A stretch of 64,000 nucleotides of DNA from Erigeron canadensis (Eukaryota > Streptophyta > Magnoliopsida > Asterales > Asteraceae): contig NC_057769.1 of NCBI RefSeq assembly GCF_010389155.1, positions 1,550,001-1,614,000 on the forward strand, written 5' to 3'. The notes beneath the pieces are model-generated. The model saw nothing but the letters and a program-made list of their open reading frames with translations, was not told where the DNA came from and ran no database searches. Shown here in pieces: positions 59,340 through 64,000 of the stretch; positions within the stretch are counted from its first letter, which is position 1; the number at the start of each line of letters is the position of its first letter. Position numbers and translations under genes: made by a program.

Positions 59340-60512
59340 CATCATATATACAGACAACCTAAGTTCGATCTCATGGCCCATAGATTTTATTAATCGTCGA
59401 ATAAAACTTTCTTGTCGAAAGCAGTAGTCTTGTATGATATATATATATCATATATATATATCAATTGTATGTTGTAAATTTACGAATCGATATTTTTCGT
59501 GTTGTATGAATAGATATTTTCTTTTAGCCTAGAGGGTTGATGTGAAAAATTCTTCAGGGTGGACCTAAAATGGCCAAAACTAAGCATAGTGTTTAATGTT
59601 CGGTTAAAGTTTAAAATTCATTTAAGAGATAAAGTGGCTATGAAGAAACCAATTATAGCTAAGACTATGTAGCATTTTGATTATATTATTTATATGTAGT
59701 TTTAATATAATTTGTTAAATTATAATACTCGTAATAATAAACCAAAACACATGTTTCACTACTTAGGATTTAAAATCATGTTATTATAAATAAATAAAAA
59801 AAGCAATATTTATACATAATCATGTTAGATTTTGACGATATTGTTACACTATGCATCATCTACGACCAAACTACTATCATAAAGATCAAATATATGTAAA
59901 TGTAATGAATTATGTTCAAGTTTCACTTTCTAAAACAAAAACAATTATTATAGTGGCAAATATCAGTAGCAGTGTCGACCCGGCAGGAAAGGCCCAAGCC
60001 TAAGGCCCATTGTTCATAGTGGTCCAAAAAAATGAGAATGATACAAATATTGAATGAATGAATGTTATTCATATACCGAGTATCTTGCCATTGAAATCTT
60101 CAATCACCATGGACGACAACCATCAACCTACATGCTCACAGTCAAAGAAAAACAAAAAGGAACTTTTTCTCTGTTTGGTTTACAAACATTAAAAAGTACC
60201 AATTTTGCCAAAACTCAAAAAGGAGCTTTTTCTCTGTTTTCATATACATGGGCCGAATCCCCGGATGCCAGTTACCATTGATTCATCAAAGTTAGAAATT
60301 ACACAACCCAAGTGATTCTAACAAAATTGACTAGTCAAAGAAATTCTCGTATCTGTTTTTTTAATAGTCAATCATCCAAAATAGATACATAAAATCCAAA
60401 CTTACTATATTCAATAAAAAAAATCCAAAGAATTACATGAATTAGCTAATTCAAACATGTCTAGATGTCACACTTACCTTACAAAACAACTGCATAATAA
60501 TATAAAGCATAT
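59340..60512. other. Intergenic DNA between SOT copy 8 and the PHD gene
   Basis: A short palindromic TA-rich stretch (GATATATATATATCATATATATATATC-like) occurs at about 59435-59463 and may form a hairpin. From 60100 to 60260 a segment AAAGGA(A/G)CTTTTTCTCTGTTT is present twice. No gene supported. Confidence 0.5.
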
Positions 60513-62354
60513 TCACATTTTCTTCAGTATCTTATGACACTTGATAGAACCAGGAAATTCAAGAAACTTGCAATCAGCAACTTCCATACATTCAGCTTGT
60601 GTCATCACATTGAACCCAAATGACCCGGTCCATGTATTAACCATATCCGGTATCGCGGGCAAAACAAGCCTCTCGATCCCCAACTCTTCCAATTTCCTTT
60701 CGAGTTCTTCCATCAAAATCCGGCACATCCCCTGTCTCCGAAACTTGAATCTTGTAGCGACAAGTGGGATCTCCGCAACTTTACACCCATGAACCCGAAG
60801 ATTTACCACAGTAATAATCTTCTGGTCTTTTTCCAAAACTGCGGTGAAAAAGCCTGTAAAATCTGACTTCTTTGTGTATCTACTAAAAACCACATCTTCA
60901 ATGATATTTTCGGACAAAGGATGGTTTTCGATTTGAAAACACTCGTGCATTATGTCTAATGCGACATATAGTTTCTCGTAAGTTTCTTTACATTCATCCA
61001 AGTCTTTTTCATAATCCAGCTTCAGTAATCTCCAAGTTAAGTTATTAATAACAGATAACGGAATTGAAGTACCTAATATACCCCTCAGACCTGTATATAT
61101 TCGTTCACATTCCTCCTTACAAAACCAATTAATAGAATCACAAGATATCGAAACCCCCATGTTTCTAATACATTCAACGTCGAATTTGTGCTCACATTGG
61201 CCACACTTGATTCGGCTAAGAGCATTGCTAGCCACATTGGTAAAGTTACCAATTCGACGTTGATCACAAATACCACAAGAGCAAAAAGGACAATACCAGA
61301 AATCTGAATCCGGAATTCCATCCAATAATCCCAAGCAGGTTGGATGAAAAGAAGATGTACACGAATCACATAAAATCAAGTCGCCACCATCTTTGCATAT
61401 CCAACAATATTCATCATTATTAACCACCACACTTGATTCCGGCGTTTTAGCCCCTTTTAACACGCGATCATCCTCATACAACTCTTGCGATTTAGAAACT
61501 CCAACATAATCGTTATCGAATTTTAATTGATTTTGGCAGTCACAAAGAGACCTCCCATCTTCAAGAAACATAAAAGCTGCTGGTCTATGATAACTACTTC
61601 CAGCATGAGCTTCAAATTTACTTAACAAAAAAAACTCCCCACAACAATCACATTGTATCCCATCTTCATAAACCCGGCCTTTCGCAATAACTTCACCATC
61701 CTTTTTTCGATAACAAACATTAGCACCCCTAGCCACAATACTGTTTTCGATTAGTAAAGAAAGCACGCACCTACGACGCGCAAATGATGAGTTTAACTGC
61801 TTCTTCCTTTGCTTTCCAGCCTCCATTAATCTCTTCATGTCTCTAATCCTTTTTTTCCCCTTTGGCTGCTGATCCCTTTTTTCAAAACCGGGCAAACTAT
61901 CACTCCAAAAGAATTCATTAAACTCTTGATCTTTTTTTTCAAACTTTTTTTCGGCTTCTTGATCAAACCTTAAAATATTTGTATCTTTTTTAACCAATTT
62001 CGTTTCTCGCTCAAAAGGATCAAGATCATGACTATAAATCCTTTTCTTAGGCCTACCAACTTTAGAAAACGGATTTTTTTTCTTCGGTTTTTCCTCAATA
62101 AAAATAAGATCACGACATGCTGACCGAAGCGTGACGTAAGTCTTACCAGCCGGAGAGCGGTAACGAAGTTCCCGCTTTCCGGGGGTTTTCGTAGGGTAGT
62201 AGAAAGACCAACCAAGTGCAGAAAGATGGTTTCGGGCTTTAATAACCATGTTTTTAATATCTGGATTTTTTATTCTTCCAATTTGAACACCACATGAATA
62301 ATAATTCGTTATTGATTCTGGGTTGTACTCTGCTTCACAATGTACATACTCCAT
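60513..62354 (-). CDS. IDM1-like PHD-finger / GNAT acetyltransferase-type chromatin protein
   Basis: Intronless, 613 residues, nuclear by inference. Order of parts: an N-terminal region with GWSFYYPTKTPGKRELRYRS (49-68), an AT-hook-like GRPKKR (100-105) and a highly charged basic stretch (120-190). Then a CDCCGEFFLLSKFEAHAG segment (235-252) typical of the domain before the PHD finger in IDM1-type proteins. Then a PHD finger CWIC...CDSC...H..C...WYCPFC (317-358), a second Cys-rich zinc region (384-416), and a GNAT fold with FRRQGMCRILM (539-548) as the acetyl-CoA loop and GSFGF (577-581). Family role: IDM1/ROS4 binds histone H3 and acetylates it, helping active DNA demethylation. This copy is shorter than IDM1 and belongs to the IDM1-like set; acetyltransferase activity is not assured. 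Confidence 0.92.
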   Translation of the reverse strand: MEYVHCEAEYNPESITNYYSCGVQIGRIKNPDIKNMVIKARNHLSALGWSFYYPTKTPGKRELRYRSPAGKTYVTLRSACRDLIFIEEKPKKKNPFSKVGRPKKRIYSHDLDPFERETKLVKKDTNILRFDQEAEKKFEKKDQEFNEFFWSDSLPGFEKRDQQPKGKKRIRDMKRLMEAGKQRKKQLNSSFARRRCVLSLLIENSIVARGANVCYRKKDGEVIAKGRVYEDGIQCDCCGEFFLLSKFEAHAGSSYHRPAAFMFLEDGRSLCDCQNQLKFDNDYVGVSKSQELYEDDRVLKGAKTPESSVVVNNDEYCWICKDGGDLILCDSCTSSFHPTCLGLLDGIPDSDFWYCPFCSCGICDQRRIGNFTNVASNALSRIKCGQCEHKFDVECIRNMGVSISCDSINWFCKEECERIYTGLRGILGTSIPLSVINNLTWRLLKLDYEKDLDECKETYEKLYVALDIMHECFQIENHPLSENIIEDVVFSRYTKKSDFTGFFTAVLEKDQKIITVVNLRVHGCKVAEIPLVATRFKFRRQGMCRILMEELERKLEELGIERLVLPAIPDMVNTWTGSFGFNVMTQAECMEVADCKFLEFPGSIKCHKILKKM

Positions 62355-62709
62355 TATCGATTAATTAATGAAACAAATTAAGATCGATAATGAAGATCGA
62401 AAAAATAATTAATGAATATTGGGGTTTTGAGTAGCGAATAGTTTTAGGGTTTTTTGATGATTAATCGAACGCATGTGATCGAATACTTTTTACGTAAAGA
62501 TTAAGAATGGGGGTATAATAAAGACTGAATTTTAATATATGGAAAGTGAATTAACGAAGAATTTTAATTAGATTATGCTGTTGAAATTAAATTTAATATA
62601 TGGAAACTTTGAATCAGTTGAGTTATACCATAAAATAGTACCCGTATAAAAAAGGAAGTCTATGCTTAGTCAAACTCTTATTGCCTTATTTTAATAATCC
62701 CCAATATAA
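62355..62709 (-). promoter_or_regulatory. Upstream region of the IDM1-like gene
   Basis: AT-rich leader and promoter DNA; no clear TATA box identified. A small Mutator-type MITE lies about 365 bases upstream of the ATG. Confidence 0.35.
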
Positions 62710-62718
62710 TTATATTTT

Positions 62719-62859
62719 GGGGTTTGCTAAATACAGTTCCTAGGCTGTGTTTAAGGTGCATAAATTGTTTGTACATTTACCATGAAAATCAAGGGACAAA
62801 CTTTTAATATGGAAGGTACAAGTTTTTATGCATATTAAGGGCTGTATTTAGCATTTCCC
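62719..62859. mobile_element. Mutator-type MITE, family copy 2, in the IDM1-like promoter
   Basis: 141 bases, sister of 47939-48082 (shared TAAGGTGCATAAATT and TACCATGAAAATCA). Flanked by an exact 9 bp duplication TTATATTTT (62710-62718 and 62860-62868). Confidence 0.88.
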
Positions 62860-62868
62860 TTATATTTT

Positions 62869-64000
62869 TATAGTTATCAACTTATCATTAGTTAATTTGA
62901 TAAATAATTTATTATTTTGAATTATATTTTAATTTATTTTAATCTCATTTTGATTTATATTAAAAGGATTTTATATATATATATATATATATATAAAACT
63001 TGTATTTCACTTTATTGAAAGATCATCCTTTAAATTTTATGATAACTTATGCACGTATAAAATTGTTTGACAAAAAGCTTATCAACCAATCTACTAAAAC
63101 AAGATCTAGGTACTTTTGAGACGACATGTGGTATAACCTTCAAATGAAACTGTCTTTTTAGACTTCTTATATTATTAAAAAATAATTATAACTTTAAATG
63201 ATAATCTTTACCTAATTTAATAAAACCATTTATTGTTTAATAAAATACATCTTTTGAATCCAATAAAGAAACCATTTGTGATAATAATAATAAATTTTTA
63301 TATATTAAAAGACTGTTAATGTAAATTGAATTTTTATATATTTACTAATTATAACTTTTGATTTTCTTAAATTGAATTTTTCTTTCAATTTTTTCTTTAA
63401 TTTACTTTTTTTTTGTTTTTTCATCAAAATTACTCCGTGTCCCATCAAATCTATTCTATTTTAAAGTTTAAATTCTTCCTTATAAACTTTGACCTTAAAT
63501 ATTTTGATTTTTGTTATATAATATTTGATAAAAATTATACCAATAAAACATACATTTAAAACTCTATCAATTCATATAACTTTCATCAAATATTATATAA
63601 TACAAATCAAAATATTTAAAGTCAAAGTGCATATAGAAAGACTTTGAAAATTTAAAATAAGACACATTTAGTGGGACAGAAAAGTATAAGTTAATATTAT
63701 ATATATATAATAAAAATAAAATATATATTTTCTAATGTTTAGGAACTACAATTTTCTTGAACTTTGATTTTATTTAAATTACTTATATATATACTCTATT
63801 TTTTAAAAAAAAATTCCATGAAGGTATCCCTGTCAGAATGCATACCAATTAACACGAGATCTATCTCTCAGGCTATGTTAAGATATTATAAATTGTTCTA
63901 CACAAGAGTATGCTTACCGTATTTGGAAACAAGCATTAGTGGAATAAGAACGTAACATCATCACATTTTAGTTTATCATCCTCCTTAATCACATCCATGA
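62869..64000. other. Intergenic DNA to the end of the window
   Basis: AT-rich, with a TA run at 62974-62995 and a Stowaway-like element at 63433-63684. No gene supported. Confidence 0.45.
63433..63684. mobile_element. Stowaway-type MITE (diverged)
   Basis: Ends CTCCGTGTCCCA and TGGGACAGAAAAG with flanking TA on both sides. The inner halves are complementary over long stretches (TTTGAC(C/T)TTAAATATTTTGAT-like). About 252 bases. Confidence 0.75.

Noticed and set aside
1..64000. CRISPR arrays, operons or prokaryotic systems
   Set aside because: Introns, plant gene families and plant transposons show nuclear plant DNA; the tandem repeats seen are not CRISPR-like.

Overview
The window is nuclear DNA from a flowering plant, most likely a eudicot. 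The evidence is GT-AG introns, AT-rich intergenic DNA, plant gene families (penta-EF-hand CML49/50-like proteins, cytosolic sulfotransferases, an IDM1-like PHD/acetyltransferase, an F-box relic) and a dense mix of plant transposons. The LINE and sulfotransferase types would fit Asteraceae, but that is a guess from memory and not shown by the sequence.

Layout. 1-9.3 kb: two tandem paralogous five-exon EF-hand genes with proline-rich Y-G-A-P repeat N-termini. 10.3-12.1 kb: a small four-exon coiled-coil gene. 12.4-14.8 kb: a nearly intact LINE fragment lodged in a duplicated scrap of sulfotransferase 3' end. 15-24 kb: one intact sulfotransferase gene (SOT, minus strand), a five-unit array of ~500 bp repeats derived from its upstream region, a decayed second copy with a SINE in its promoter, an F-box relic, and an inverted, internally deleted third copy carrying a second LINE remnant. 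24-33.6 kb: no gene that I can support; it holds direct repeats, a SINE-like sequence and a CACTA-like element. 33.7-39.1 kb: a decayed SOT with a solo LTR next to its TATA box, a 105 bp orphan SOT 5' fragment and an intact minus-strand SOT. 39.2-48.1 kb: nested transposons, including a second solo LTR that carries a 1.3 kb near-perfect palindrome. 48.3-59.3 kb: three intact plus-strand SOT genes, two hAT-type elements and a tRNA-Gly(GCC). 60.5-62.4 kb: an intronless IDM1-like chromatin gene on the minus strand.

The main biological unit is a sulfotransferase cluster of five intact intronless genes and at least four broken copies in mixed orientations. All five intact proteins keep the PAPS-binding loop, the catalytic His, the 3'-phosphate Arg/Ser and the C-terminal GDW motif, so they should be active PAPS-dependent enzymes. 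Their small-molecule acceptors cannot be read from sequence. Copies have been lost or altered by LINE, SINE and LTR insertion, deletion and inversion, and several promoters hold recent small transposons with recognisable target-site duplications. I found no wholly new system. The most unusual items are the amplified promoter repeat of the SOT block, the 1.3 kb palindrome inside a solo LTR inside a long-TIR element, and two LINEs in the same SOT 3' flank.
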